From NCBI RefSeq assembly GCF_008369325.1, contig NZ_VOBI01000006.1:1-64000 (forward strand): DNA of 64,000 nucleotides. The letters run 5' to 3'. The first letter of the stretch is position 1. Every line of letters begins with the position of its first letter. Positions 26,290-46,845 of this stretch are shown in pieces. A program made the position numbers and the translations under genes. The notes beneath the pieces are model-generated. The model worked only from the letters and a program-made list of their open reading frames with translations, was not told where the DNA came from and made no database searches. The DNA comes from Pseudomonas sp. ANT_H12B (GTDB taxonomy: Bacteria; Pseudomonadota; Gammaproteobacteria; Pseudomonadales; Pseudomonadaceae).

Positions 26290-26320
26290 GATCGTTCCCA
26301 CGCTCTGCGTGGGAACGATC
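26290..26320. repeat. Palindromic element (GATCGTTCCCACGC family)
   Basis: GATCGTTCCCACGC and GCGTGGGAACGATC surround TCT. The same element, differing only in the loop (TCC), lies at 48461-48491. It lies between the ends of converging dsbG and hydrolase genes and may act as a transcription stop. Confidence 0.88.
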
Positions 26321-26321
26321 T

Positions 26322-27134
26322 TCACCCGCGTTCAGCCAGAAACTTCAGCAACGCCTCGGTGACGAACGTTGGGTTTTCCAGATTGGAGATATGCCCCGCC
26401 TCCGGCACCAGCACATACGGGCAACCGATCAACTCGGCCATTTCCTTCGTTTCAGACGGTGGTCGAGGTTTGTCTTGATCACCACACATCACCAGCGTGG
26501 TTTCAGGATTCAACTCGCCCAGTCGCGGCAACAGATCATCACGACCAAACGTAATCCGCCCCATCGGTACGATGCTTTCGCGCAGACGCTCAGGCGGCAG
26601 CGCGGCCAGTCTGGCGCGGAAATCCTGATACAGCGCCGACTGCGGATCGATGCCGGGACGGAAGAAAATCGGCACCACGATATCGAGCAACTGCGGCGAG
26701 ATCACGCCGGTGTCTTCGATCTGTTTGAACAGCGAGAAATAGTATTGGCGAGTCGGTTCCGGCTCGACACCGACATAGGTGTCCATCAACACCAGACCGT
26801 TAAGCCGCTGCGGTGACGACAATGCCAAACGCACGCCCCACATGCCTCCGACCGAAAGACCGACCAGCGTGACCCGATCGATATCCAGATGATCAAGCAG
26901 TGCCAGTGCCTGGCGCGCAATGTCATCCAGTGACTGTGTGCACTCGGGCATCTGCCCGGATTCACCATGGCCCCACAGGTCCAGAGCTATCACGCGGTAT
27001 TGCTGCGACAGGGCGGTAATTTGCGGCACCCACATGGCCTGCTCCCAGAGGTAGCTTCCAGCCAGCAGAACGGCAGGGCCGGTGCCTTGATCAATGTAGT
27101 GAAGGGGTTGTCCATCAACCGTAACGAAGGGCAT
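26322..27134 (-). CDS. Alpha/beta-fold hydrolase
   Basis: The 270-residue protein carries YIDQGTGPAVLLAGSYLWEQAMW (oxyanion region), DLWGHGESG, the nucleophile elbow GLSVGG (Ser in VGLSVGGMWG, near residue 97) and the catalytic-His loop PEAGHISNLENP. It resembles 3-oxoadipate enol-lactonase-like esterases; the substrate is unknown. ATG 27134 follows AAGGAGACAG. It lies directly downstream of pvdL on the same strand, so it could be expressed with pyoverdine genes, but no clear PvdS box precedes it. A tandem 10-bp repeat (27210-27229) does. Confidence 0.85.
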   Translation of the reverse strand: MPFVTVDGQPLHYIDQGTGPAVLLAGSYLWEQAMWVPQITALSQQYRVIALDLWGHGESGQMPECTQSLDDIARQALALLDHLDIDRVTLVGLSVGGMWGVRLALSSPQRLNGLVLMDTYVGVEPEPTRQYYFSLFKQIEDTGVISPQLLDIVVPIFFRPGIDPQSALYQDFRARLAALPPERLRESIVPMGRITFGRDDLLPRLGELNPETTLVMCGDQDKPRPPSETKEMAELIGCPYVLVPEAGHISNLENPTFVTEALLKFLAERG

Positions 27135-27209
27135 TGACTGTCTCCTTTGTGAATTGCGATCCACCCAAAAAAGCACAGGCAGCCTGAGCCGGTCCGAAGC
27201 GACAGTCAA

Positions 27210-27229
27210 CGCGCAAATTCGCGCAAATT
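27210..27229 (-). promoter_or_regulatory. Tandem 10-bp direct repeat before the hydrolase gene
   Basis: AATTTGCGCG occurs twice back to back on the minus strand, 76-95 bp before the hydrolase start. It could bind a regulator with a 10-bp period; none is identified. Confidence 0.4.
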
Positions 27230-27240
27230 TCAATGACGCC

Positions 27241-27260
27241 ATCGCGGGCAAGCCCGCGAT
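27241..27260. repeat. Single REP palindrome
   Basis: ATCGCGGGC-AA-GCCCGCGAT is a perfect 9-bp inverted repeat of the REP core. It lies 24 bp after the pvdL stop codon and may stop its transcription. Confidence 0.85.
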
Positions 27261-27284
27261 GAGGACTTAACAGACGCTAGAGAA

Positions 27285-40268
<12,984 letters not shown>

Positions 40269-40422
40269 GAGGTTTCCTGCCTGAATTCGGCTTGCAAGTG
40301 GAATCGGGTTTCTTACGTCACGCCCAGTCGAGGGCATGCAGGACGCGGTCTTCGCCGACCGCGCAAGGCATTGGGAGTGCTGCTGCGACCGGGACTGCTG
40401 CCCGGACCATTCACCAATGAGA

Positions 40423-40446
40423 ACGGATGACGTCTTGAAATAATTA
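40423..40446 (-). promoter_or_regulatory. PvdS iron-starvation box upstream of pvdL
   Basis: On the minus strand TAATT (40442-40446, within CTAATTATT) and CGT (40423-40425) are separated by exactly 16 nt. The -35-like element differs from TAAAT at one base. Confidence 0.75.
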
Positions 40447-40539
40447 GTCCGCGGGCGTGATCGCCAACGGGGCTGCGGTGCGGCAGCGTGTCGCAGTTCT
40501 CACTCTGCACCTTTGAGGAGCATTAATTCTATTTCTCAA

Positions 40540-40568
40540 TTGACAATAATTATCATTCAACATAATTT
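40540..40568 (+). promoter_or_regulatory. Fur box over the pvdS promoter
   Basis: GACAATAATTATCATTC (40542-40558) resembles the Fur consensus GATAATGATAATCATTATC. It overlaps a -35 hexamer TTGACA (40540-40545) and a -10-like TAATTT (40563-40568) with 17-bp spacing. Iron-loaded Fur would therefore block pvdS transcription. Confidence 0.82.
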
Positions 40569-40637
40569 GTCGCTCGAAGTGGAGGACGGCGCAGGTTGCT
40601 TGTCGTCCCGCTAACCTATTTGCAGCAAGGTGATTCC

Positions 40638-41186
40638 ATGACGGAACAAGTATCCACGAGCAGGTGCGATTCACCGCTACTTCAGGCATTCGTCGACAAT
40701 CGACTGATTCTGGTCAAGATTGCAGCCCGTATTACCGGGTGCCGTTCGCGCGCTGAAGATGTGGTGCAGGATGCGTTCTTCAGGTTGCAATCAGCGCCGC
40801 AGATCACGTCCTCGTTCAAGGCCCAGCTCAGTTACCTGTTCCAGATCGTGCGCAACCTGGCGATCGATCACTACCGCAAACAGGCGCTGGAGCAAAAGTA
40901 TTCGGGCCCTGAAGAAGAAGGCCTGAATGTGGTGATTCAAGGCGCCTCGCCGGAAACCTCGCACATCAACTTCTCGACGCTGGAACACATCGCCGACGCG
41001 CTGACCGAGCTACCCAGTCGCACCCGATATGCCTTCGAGATGTACCGCCTGCACGGCGTGCCGCAAAAGGACATCGCCAAGGAGCTTGGTGTATCGCCGA
41101 CTCTGGTGAACTTCATGATTCGCGATGCACTGGTGCACTGCCGAAAGGTGTCGGGCAGTCGTGTGGATACCTATGCTCGCCGCTAA
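40638..41186 (+). CDS. pvdS: ECF sigma factor PvdS
   Basis: The 182-residue iron-starvation sigma factor has region 2 (ARITGCRSRAEDVVQDAFFRLQS and LFQIVRNLAIDHYRKQALEQKY) and region 4 (LPSRTRYAFEMYRLHGVPQKDIAKELGVSPTLVNFMIRDALVHCR). It directs RNA polymerase to TAAAT-N16-CGT promoters. Four such sites lie in this window. ATG 40638 follows AAGGTG; an upstream in-frame codon at 40596 lacks a site. Its activity is normally held by the anti-sigma FpvR, which is not in this window. Confidence 0.96.
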   Translation: MTEQVSTSRCDSPLLQAFVDNRLILVKIAARITGCRSRAEDVVQDAFFRLQSAPQITSSFKAQLSYLFQIVRNLAIDHYRKQALEQKYSGPEEEGLNVVIQGASPETSHINFSTLEHIADALTELPSRTRYAFEMYRLHGVPQKDIAKELGVSPTLVNFMIRDALVHCRKVSGSRVDTYARR

Positions 41187-41209
41187 GATCTGAAATCTGC
41201 ATCGCCCCT

Positions 41210-41302
41210 TTCGCGAGCAGGCTCACTCCCACATTGGATCTTCAGTGAACACACAATTTGTGAGCACCAGAGATCAACTGTGGGAGCGAGCCTGCTCGCG
41301 AA
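41210..41302. repeat. REPIN
   Basis: Arms of 24 bp (TTCGCGAGCAGGCTCACTCC... and its complement with one mismatch) lie between converging pvdS and the acetylase gene. Confidence 0.9.
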
Positions 41303-41341
41303 GGCTGACTCAAGACCGCAACAGATCTTGAGCCTTACACC

Positions 41342-42355
41342 TCAAGCCAACTTGCACCGATCAAAAAACCGCTCACGCCCCAGCCCCATCAACGCCGCGC
41401 GCTTGTGCGGAAAGTCGAATTCTTTCTCGCAGTGAAAACCCTGGCTCTGCATATGCCCGATCATCTTCGCGTTGTCGGCGCGAGGCTCGGCAACCACTCG
41501 TTGGGTGCGCGGATCGTCCAGAAACAGGTAATGCACCAGCGCCGATAACCAGCTCGCCACCTTGTGCGGGCCGCGGTGATTTTCTTCCCCCACCAACATG
41601 TGAATACCCCGGTCGTAATCGCCCGCCTCGTAGAACGGTGCGATGCGATCTTCCTTGGCCCAGTAGGCTTCAAAGTAGGCAAACGGTTGATCGTCGAAAC
41701 AACCGATCAGCGTCAGGGCGTGAGGATCGACGTCGAGTTTGCTCAGGTACTCTCGATGCTGATCAAGACTGCCCTCCTCCTGCCAGAAACTCGCCACGCG
41801 CGGGCTGTTTTGCCAGCGATTGAAACGCGCCAGGTCCAAATTGATGTCAACGGTGCGCAGGGAAATCCAGGCACCCAGTCGCGCATCGAAACGCCGATAG
41901 ACCTCACCCTGCGGCTTCACCGGTCGCAGCGGATGACGCTTGCCGCCACTGATGACCATTTGCTGCGGATAACTCGGTGTCAGTGAGGCGCCCAGCCAAG
42001 GCTGAGGCAACTGCCAGAACAGCGTGCGCTCGCAACGATAGTGGCCGACGATTTCGGTGGAGATCAGCAAACCACTGAGCAGTGCTTCAGTAGGGACTTC
42101 ATCAAGTTGCCAGGTCAGGTGGTGGCAGGCGGGATCGCGGGCAAACAACCAATAACAAGCCGCCCAGAATGCCTGACCGTCAGGGCGGCCGAAGCGTGCC
42201 TCTACCCGCACCTGCAATTGCGGCTCGCGAGTCAGGCGCAGCTGGATCAGCGGCAGCCCTTTTAGGCTGAGACTCAGTCGGCTTGCGGTTTCATCAGCTA
42301 CAAGACTGTTTCCTGTCGGCAAGGCCAGGGCAGTCAGGTCATTCAGATTGGACAT
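41342..42355 (-). CDS. pvdYII: Hydroxyornithine N-acetyltransferase (pyoverdine, PvdYII-like)
   Basis: The 337-residue protein has a C-terminal GNAT domain of the siderophore type (IucB/RhbD/AlcB, about 150-330): YRRFDARLGAWISLRTVDINLDLARFNRWQNSPRVASFWQE, LIGCFDDQPFAYFEAYWAKEDRIAPFYE, IHMLVGEENHRGPHKVASWLSALVHYLFLDDPRTQRVVAEPRADNAKMI. These enzymes acetylate N-hydroxy amino groups, here probably N5-hydroxyornithine to give the hydroxamate ligand. That predicts acetyl-OH-Orn in this strain's pyoverdine. ATG 42355 lies 40 nt after a PvdS box. The symbol follows memory of the P. aeruginosa type II gene. Confidence 0.82.
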   Translation of the reverse strand: MSNLNDLTALALPTGNSLVADETASRLSLSLKGLPLIQLRLTREPQLQVRVEARFGRPDGQAFWAACYWLFARDPACHHLTWQLDEVPTEALLSGLLISTEIVGHYRCERTLFWQLPQPWLGASLTPSYPQQMVISGGKRHPLRPVKPQGEVYRRFDARLGAWISLRTVDINLDLARFNRWQNSPRVASFWQEEGSLDQHREYLSKLDVDPHALTLIGCFDDQPFAYFEAYWAKEDRIAPFYEAGDYDRGIHMLVGEENHRGPHKVASWLSALVHYLFLDDPRTQRVVAEPRADNAKMIGHMQSQGFHCEKEFDFPHKRAALMGLGRERFFDRCKLA

Positions 42356-42360
42356 GGGTC

Positions 42361-42405
42361 GGGCTCACGTTAATCGTCGACAGTTCAACGATGTGACGTG
42401 AGCCC
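42361..42405. repeat. Inverted repeat across the acetylase promoter
   Basis: GGGCTCACGT (42361-42370) and ACGTGAGCCC (42396-42405) are perfect 10-bp arms, with inner ATCGT/ACGAT. The right arm contains the CGT of the PvdS box. It may be a second regulator's site or a cruciform. Confidence 0.5.
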
Positions 42406-42419
42406 GTGCGGGAAATTTA
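42396..42419 (-). promoter_or_regulatory. PvdS iron-starvation box upstream of the acetylase gene
   Basis: On the minus strand TAAAT (42415-42419, within TTAAATTTCCC) and CGT (42396-42398) are separated by exactly 16 nt, 40 nt before the start codon. Confidence 0.88.
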
Positions 42420-42455
42420 AGAGAAGTCGGTAAATACGCGACCTGTGGCGCGATC

Positions 42456-43262
42456 TCAGTTGCCCAGGACCGGCACCACGGCGATTTTGTACGGGTCGAA
42501 AATCTTCAGCATCTGGCCATTGTCGCGCAACCCTTGCAGCAACTTGCCGAATGCCACGCCGCTGATCGGTGCGACAGGACGGAGGATGGCGTAGTGGTGA
42601 TAGACCTGATCGATGCGCTGGGACACCAGCAACTGTTCGCCGACTTTCTCGTTACGCAGCAGGTAATCGCTCAGGTAAGAGCGCGTCACCAGAGCAACGT
42701 CTGCACGCCCGCGCAACACCATCAACAGGTTGCTGTCATGGGAATAGGTCAGCGTGGCGTTGTAGTTTTGCGCGAGATATTTTGGATCGGCATTGAAGTT
42801 GGCGAATTCGTAGTGATAACCGCTGAACAGCGCCAGACGTTTGTTGGTGAGGTCGGAAAAGTAGTTTTGCTGGCGAACCGGTTGGCCATCGGTTTGGCGT
42901 TGCGCGACAAATATCTCGACGTCCTCCAGCCCCATGTCGACGGTGGTGTGAGGGATGTCCTTCCATCCCCAATTCGGATTCTCGAAAATCGCCATGTCCA
43001 CCCGGCCTTGTTTGAAGTCACCAAAGCGCCGTGGAATGGAGGTGGGTACCAGCACAAACCGATAGTCGCTTTGCAGGGCATTGAGCGCCTCGACCAGTTG
43101 CGGCAACAGGCCGGTGTCGGCACCGGTTTCCGGGCGCACGGTATAAGGCGGGAAGTGTGCGGCACCGATCCGCACCAGTTGCGAACCCTGGGACGGCACC
43201 AGCCATAACGCCGCGAGCGTCGCCAGTAAAAGCTGCGAAGCCATCCGAATTGGCGAAGACAT
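42456..43262 (-). CDS. Periplasmic solute-binding protein, family 3
   Basis: The 268-residue precursor has a signal peptide (LLLATLAALWLVPSQGS) and the two-lobe fold of amino-acid-type binding proteins: VRIGAAHFPPYTVRPETGADTGLLPQLVEALNAL, FGDFKQGRVDMAIFENPNWGW and GRADVALVTRSYLSDYLLR. No permease or ATPase gene is adjacent. This orphan group is common in Pseudomonas and may serve sensing or an unlinked transporter. ATG 43262 is preceded by GGGGAG at some distance. The gene is not obviously part of the pyoverdine or atu units. Confidence 0.82.
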   Translation of the reverse strand: MSSPIRMASQLLLATLAALWLVPSQGSQLVRIGAAHFPPYTVRPETGADTGLLPQLVEALNALQSDYRFVLVPTSIPRRFGDFKQGRVDMAIFENPNWGWKDIPHTTVDMGLEDVEIFVAQRQTDGQPVRQQNYFSDLTNKRLALFSGYHYEFANFNADPKYLAQNYNATLTYSHDSNLLMVLRGRADVALVTRSYLSDYLLRNEKVGEQLLVSQRIDQVYHHYAILRPVAPISGVAFGKLLQGLRDNGQMLKIFDPYKIAVVPVLGN

Positions 43263-43353
43263 CAAAACAACCTACTCCCCGAGAAAATACGCATCAATGC
43301 ATTCAAGCTAGGTGGATTCGGCCACTTAGCCAGTTTCCTTCTGACTTGGAAAG

Positions 43354-43980
43354 CTATTGTTTCTCTTCCAGCACCAGAATCAACGCCTCATCAGCCAATT
43401 GATCAAGGCTCATGCTGCCGCCCGTGCGAAACCAAGTAGTGGTCCAGGACAGTGCTCCGGTCAGAAAGCGGCGGGTAACAAACACATCCCCGCGGATGAA
43501 ACCGGCGTCCTTCGCTTCTCCCAGCACCTGTAGCCAGAGGGCTTCATAAATGTCGCGCAGCGCCAACACCTGCGCCTGCCCGCCTTCAGACAGTGAACGC
43601 CATTCATACACCAACACCGCCATAGCCTCGCCGCTGCCGCCCATAATCGACTGCAATTCGCAGCGGATCAGCGCCAGAACCCGCTCGCGCACACTGCCTG
43701 CCTCGGCGAGGGCTGAACGCATCAGGGCAGTGTTGTAACGAATGGTTTCCTCCATCACGGCCCGCAGGATCTCGTCCTTGCTTTTGAAGTGATGAAAAAT
43801 GCTGCCCGACTGAATGCCCACCGCGCCGGCCAGATCGCGTACGGTGGTGCGTTCATAACCTTTGTTGCGGAACAGGTGAGCCGCCACTTGCAGCAGTTTG
43901 CCGCGGGCGCTGTCCGGATCGGTCAATTGGCCGTTGTCGACCAATTCGCGCATCACCCTCAGGGCTTTTTGCTCGTCCAC
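43354..43980 (-). CDS. atuR: TetR-family repressor AtuR
   Basis: The 208-residue protein has a helix-turn-helix at about residues 28-75 (ARGKLLQVAAHLFRNKGYERTTVRDLAGAVGIQSGSIFHHFKSKDEILRAV). Its TetR_C domain (YEWRSLSEGG, FLTGALSWTTTWFRTGGSMSLDQLAD) resembles regulators of acyl-CoA catabolism such as LiuR/AtuR. I start at GTG 43980, because AGGAGA lies six bases before it. A TTG start at 44004 would put that site inside the gene. It is divergent from atuA with two operator copies between them. Acyl-CoA intermediates of citronellol degradation probably release it. Confidence 0.88.
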   Translation of the reverse strand: MDEQKALRVMRELVDNGQLTDPDSARGKLLQVAAHLFRNKGYERTTVRDLAGAVGIQSGSIFHHFKSKDEILRAVMEETIRYNTALMRSALAEAGSVRERVLALIRCELQSIMGGSGEAMAVLVYEWRSLSEGGQAQVLALRDIYEALWLQVLGEAKDAGFIRGDVFVTRRFLTGALSWTTTWFRTGGSMSLDQLADEALILVLEEKQ

Positions 43981-44066
43981 CCGTTCTCTCCTACAGTCGA
44001 TCAATCAAATGCGCCGTTCGCCGCTAAAACAGCGGGGTTGCCGGGCAATTTAAGCTGGCCGGGGCG

Positions 44067-44083
44067 ACCAAGCAAGCGCTCGG
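44067..44083 (+). promoter_or_regulatory. AtuR operator copy 1
   Basis: ACCAAGCAAGCGCTCGG matches, with one change, the reverse complement of the copy at 44110-44127. It is the atuR-proximal copy in the atuR-atuA gap. Confidence 0.72.
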
Positions 44084-44109
44084 GAAGATGATATTTAAGC
44101 CGTTTACAA

Positions 44110-44127
44110 ACCAAGCGCTTGCTTGGT
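44110..44127 (+). promoter_or_regulatory. AtuR operator copy 2
   Basis: ACCAAGCGCTTGCTTGGT has outer palindromic ends ACCAAGC/GCTTGGT and lies 31 bp before the atuA start. Its centre is about 43 bp from that of copy 1. A pair of similarly spaced inverted repeats is, from memory, what AtuR binds in P. aeruginosa. Confidence 0.8.
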
Positions 44128-44157
44128 AGTCTCGATTCACTTCTGTCGGAGGTGGCT

Positions 44158-45960
44158 ATGGAGTTGACTGTGCCAAAAACAATTCGCATCGGATGCGCCA
44201 GCGCCTTCTGGGGCGACACCTCGACCGCCGCCGCGCAACTGGTGGAAGGCGGGCGACTGGACTATCTGGTGTTCGACTATCTGGCTGAGATAACGATGTC
44301 GATCATGGCCGGCGCGCGGATGAAAGATCCCCAGGCCGGTTATGCCAGCGACTTCATCGAGGTCCTCAGTCCCCTGCTCGCTCAGCTCGCCGGGCAAAAA
44401 ATCCGTGTTATCAGCAACGCCGGCGGGGTCAACCCGCAAGCCTGTGCTGCCGCGTTGCAAGCGGCCTGCGACAAAGCCGGGGTGTCACTGAAGATCGCCG
44501 TGTTGCTGGGTGATGATCTGCAACCGCAATTCAAACAGCTGAGCAGCCTTGGCCTGCATGAAATGTTCAGCGGCGCCCCCCTGCCGCCAATGTGCGTCTC
44601 GACCAACGCCTACCTCGGCGCGCCGGGCATCGTCGAAGCACTGCGCCTGGGCGCGGACATTGTGATCACTGGCCGCGTGGTCGACTCCGCCGTCGTCAGC
44701 GCGGCGCTGGTGCATGAATTCGGCTGGTCGTGGCACGACTACGACAAACTCGCCCAAGCGGCGCTGGCCGGTCACATCATCGAATGTGGCGCCCAGTGCA
44801 CTGGCGGCAACTTCACCGACTGGCGCGATGTGCCCGATTACGAACACATTGGTTTCCCCATCGTCGAAGTCAGCGCCGACAGCCAGTTCATTGTCAGCAA
44901 ACCCGAAGGCTCGGGCGGCCTGATCACGCCACTGACAGTCGGCGAGCAGATGCTCTATGAAATAGGTGACCCGCGGGCCTATTTGCTGCCCGATGTCATC
45001 TGCGATTTCAGTCAGGTCAAACTCCACCAGCAAGGCAAAAACGCCGTTCAGGTGCATGGCGCAAAGGGTTTGCCGCCCAGCGATCAATACAAGGTCAGCG
45101 CCACCCACCCGGACGGTTTCCGCTGCACCGCCAGTTGCCTGATCGCCGGGATCGATGCGGTGGACAAGGCACGGCGCGTCAGCGAAGCGATCATCAACAA
45201 GACCTCGCAGATTTTCAGCCAGCGCGGCTGGGCGCCCTACAGCGAAGTGGACATCGAACTGCTCGGCAGCGAAGCCACTTACGGCCCACACGGCCAGCGC
45301 CAGGACAGCCGCGAAGTGGTGATCAAACTTGCCGTGCGCCATCCCGACAAACAGGCCTTGATCGTGTTCTCCCGGGAAATCGCCCAGGCTGCCACCGGTA
45401 TGGCGCCGGGGCTGACCGGGATTGTCGGTGGGCGGCCGACGGTGTATCCGCTGATCCGGCTGTTTTCGTTCCTCATCGACAAAAGCGCCTGCACACTGGA
45501 TATCGATCTCGCAGGTCTGCGCCATCCATGCGCCCTGCCCGCCGTCGATGTGCTCGACACCGCCGACTTGCCGGTGCCGTTCGAGCCACCCAAACCCACC
45601 GGCCTTGCCGACGCCAGCGTGGCCCTGGTCAAACTCGCGGTGGCGCGCTCCGGCGACAAAGGCAATCACAGCAACATCGGCGTCATGGCTCGCGCGCCCG
45701 AGTACCTGCCGTGGATCGCCGAAGCCTTGACGCCGGCAGTGATTGTCGACTGGATGAGTCATGTCCTCGACCCCGTCCACGGACGTGTCGAGCGCTGGTA
45801 TTTACCCGCCACCCACAGCCTTAATTTTCTGTTGGAAAACGCGCTCGGTGGCGGAGGCATCGCCAGCCTGCGCATCGATCCGCAAGGCAAAGCCTTCGCC
45901 CAGCAACTGCTGGACATTCAGATTCCGGTGCCTCAAAGCATCGCCGACCAGGTCAACTAG
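44158..45960 (+). CDS. atuA: Acyclic terpene utilisation protein AtuA
   Basis: The 600-residue protein belongs to the AtuA family (DUF1446). It opens IRIGCASAFWGDTSTAAAQLVEGGRLDYLVFDYLAEITMSIMA, continues with VISNAGGVNPQACAAALQ, and has a C-terminal AtuA-like ferredoxin-fold domain with KLAVARSGDKGNHSNIGVMAR. It is essential for growth on citronellol in P. aeruginosa and P. citronellolis, but its reaction is unknown. ATG 44158 follows GGAGGTGGCT. It is the first gene of atuABCDEF, under the AtuR operators. Confidence 0.94.
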   Translation: MELTVPKTIRIGCASAFWGDTSTAAAQLVEGGRLDYLVFDYLAEITMSIMAGARMKDPQAGYASDFIEVLSPLLAQLAGQKIRVISNAGGVNPQACAAALQAACDKAGVSLKIAVLLGDDLQPQFKQLSSLGLHEMFSGAPLPPMCVSTNAYLGAPGIVEALRLGADIVITGRVVDSAVVSAALVHEFGWSWHDYDKLAQAALAGHIIECGAQCTGGNFTDWRDVPDYEHIGFPIVEVSADSQFIVSKPEGSGGLITPLTVGEQMLYEIGDPRAYLLPDVICDFSQVKLHQQGKNAVQVHGAKGLPPSDQYKVSATHPDGFRCTASCLIAGIDAVDKARRVSEAIINKTSQIFSQRGWAPYSEVDIELLGSEATYGPHGQRQDSREVVIKLAVRHPDKQALIVFSREIAQAATGMAPGLTGIVGGRPTVYPLIRLFSFLIDKSACTLDIDLAGLRHPCALPAVDVLDTADLPVPFEPPKPTGLADASVALVKLAVARSGDKGNHSNIGVMARAPEYLPWIAEALTPAVIVDWMSHVLDPVHGRVERWYLPATHSLNFLLENALGGGGIASLRIDPQGKAFAQQLLDIQIPVPQSIADQVN

Positions 45961-45972
45961 AGGACTGCCGCC

Positions 45973-46842
45973 GTGGCCTACGATTCGATTTTCAAAGCCG
46001 ATTTGTTTGCCGGCCAAAACATTATTGTCACTGGCGGCGGCAGCGGCATTGGCCGTTGCACCGCACACGAACTGGCGGCTCTCGGCGCCCATGTGCTGCT
46101 GCTCGGGCGCAAGGCCGACAAGCTGAAAAGCGTGGTTGCCGAGATTGCCGAAGACGGCGGCAAGGCTGACTGGATGGTCTGCGATATTCGTGAAGAAGAA
46201 GCGGTCACGCATGTGGTCAGCGAGTTGATCCGCAAGCACGGCCCCATTCACGGTTTGGTCAACAATGCCGGCGGGCAATACCCGTCGCCGCTGGCGTCGA
46301 TCAATCAAAAAGGCTTCGAAACGGTGTTGCGCACCAATCTGATGGGCGGTTTCCTGATGGCCCGGGAAGTGTTCAACCAATCCATGAGCAAGCACGGCGG
46401 CGCCATCGTCAACATGCTCGCCGACATGTGGGGTGGCATGCCCGGCATGGGTCACTCGGGCGCGGCACGTTCGGGCATGGACAACCTCACCAAGACCGCC
46501 GCGTTCGAATGGGGTTACGCCGGGGTACGGGTCAACGCCGTGGCGCCGGGCTGGATCGCATCGAGCGGCATGGACACTTACGAAGGCGCGTTCAAAGCAG
46601 TGATCCCAACCTTGCGCGAGCACGTGCCGCTCAAACGCATCGGCACCGAATCGGAGGTCAGCGCGGCAATCGTTTTTCTGCTCAGCCCGGCGGCGGCGTT
46701 TGTCAGCGGCAGCACCTTGCGCATCGACGGCGCCGCCAGTCTGGGCGGACGTGCCTGGCCGATTCACAAGGCGCAGGTCAGCGAGTCGTATAACGGTTTT
46801 CACCGCGCCTATCTTCCGGATGTGCTCAAGGACAAGGAATAA
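45973..46842 (+). CDS. atuB: Short-chain dehydrogenase-like protein AtuB
   Basis: The 289-residue SDR has the NAD(P)-binding VTGGGSGIGRCTAHELA (residue 19 on), VNNAGGQYPSPLASI and VNAVAPGWIASSG. Around residue 160 it reads GHSGAARSGMDNLTKTAAFEW, like peroxisomal enoyl-CoA and dienoyl-CoA reductases. The place of the classical Tyr-xxx-Lys tyrosine is Asp (DNLTK). It is usually assigned to an oxidation step in citronellol/geraniol catabolism, but the motif fits an acyl-CoA reductase-type enzyme as well. GTG 45973 follows AGAGGA, 12 bp after atuA. Confidence 0.88.
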   Translation: MAYDSIFKADLFAGQNIIVTGGGSGIGRCTAHELAALGAHVLLLGRKADKLKSVVAEIAEDGGKADWMVCDIREEEAVTHVVSELIRKHGPIHGLVNNAGGQYPSPLASINQKGFETVLRTNLMGGFLMAREVFNQSMSKHGGAIVNMLADMWGGMPGMGHSGAARSGMDNLTKTAAFEWGYAGVRVNAVAPGWIASSGMDTYEGAFKAVIPTLREHVPLKRIGTESEVSAAIVFLLSPAAAFVSGSTLRIDGAASLGGRAWPIHKAQVSESYNGFHRAYLPDVLKDKE

Positions 46843-46845
46843 GTC

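Larger units (their letters stand above)
40269..40637. other. 369-bp divergent control region between pvdL and pvdS
   Basis: It holds the PvdS box for pvdL (40423-40446) and the Fur box with a sigma-70-like promoter for pvdS. The roughly 150-nt pvdL leader can form hairpins, including CGCGGTC-TTCGCC-GACCGCG (40344-40363) and CCGGG-ACTGCTG-CCCGG (40389-40405). I see no gene in it; a pvdG homologue, which lies here in P. aeruginosa (from memory), is absent. Confidence 0.7.

Noticed and set aside
27205..27232. Possible PvdS box before the alpha/beta hydrolase (GAAAT ... CGT)
   Set aside because: The first element lacks the TAAAT core and the spacing is 15, not 16; the sequence is better described as a tandem repeat.
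43981..44004. Longer atuR start at TTG 44004
   Set aside because: The strong AGGAGA site lies inside that extension and is correctly spaced for GTG 43980.
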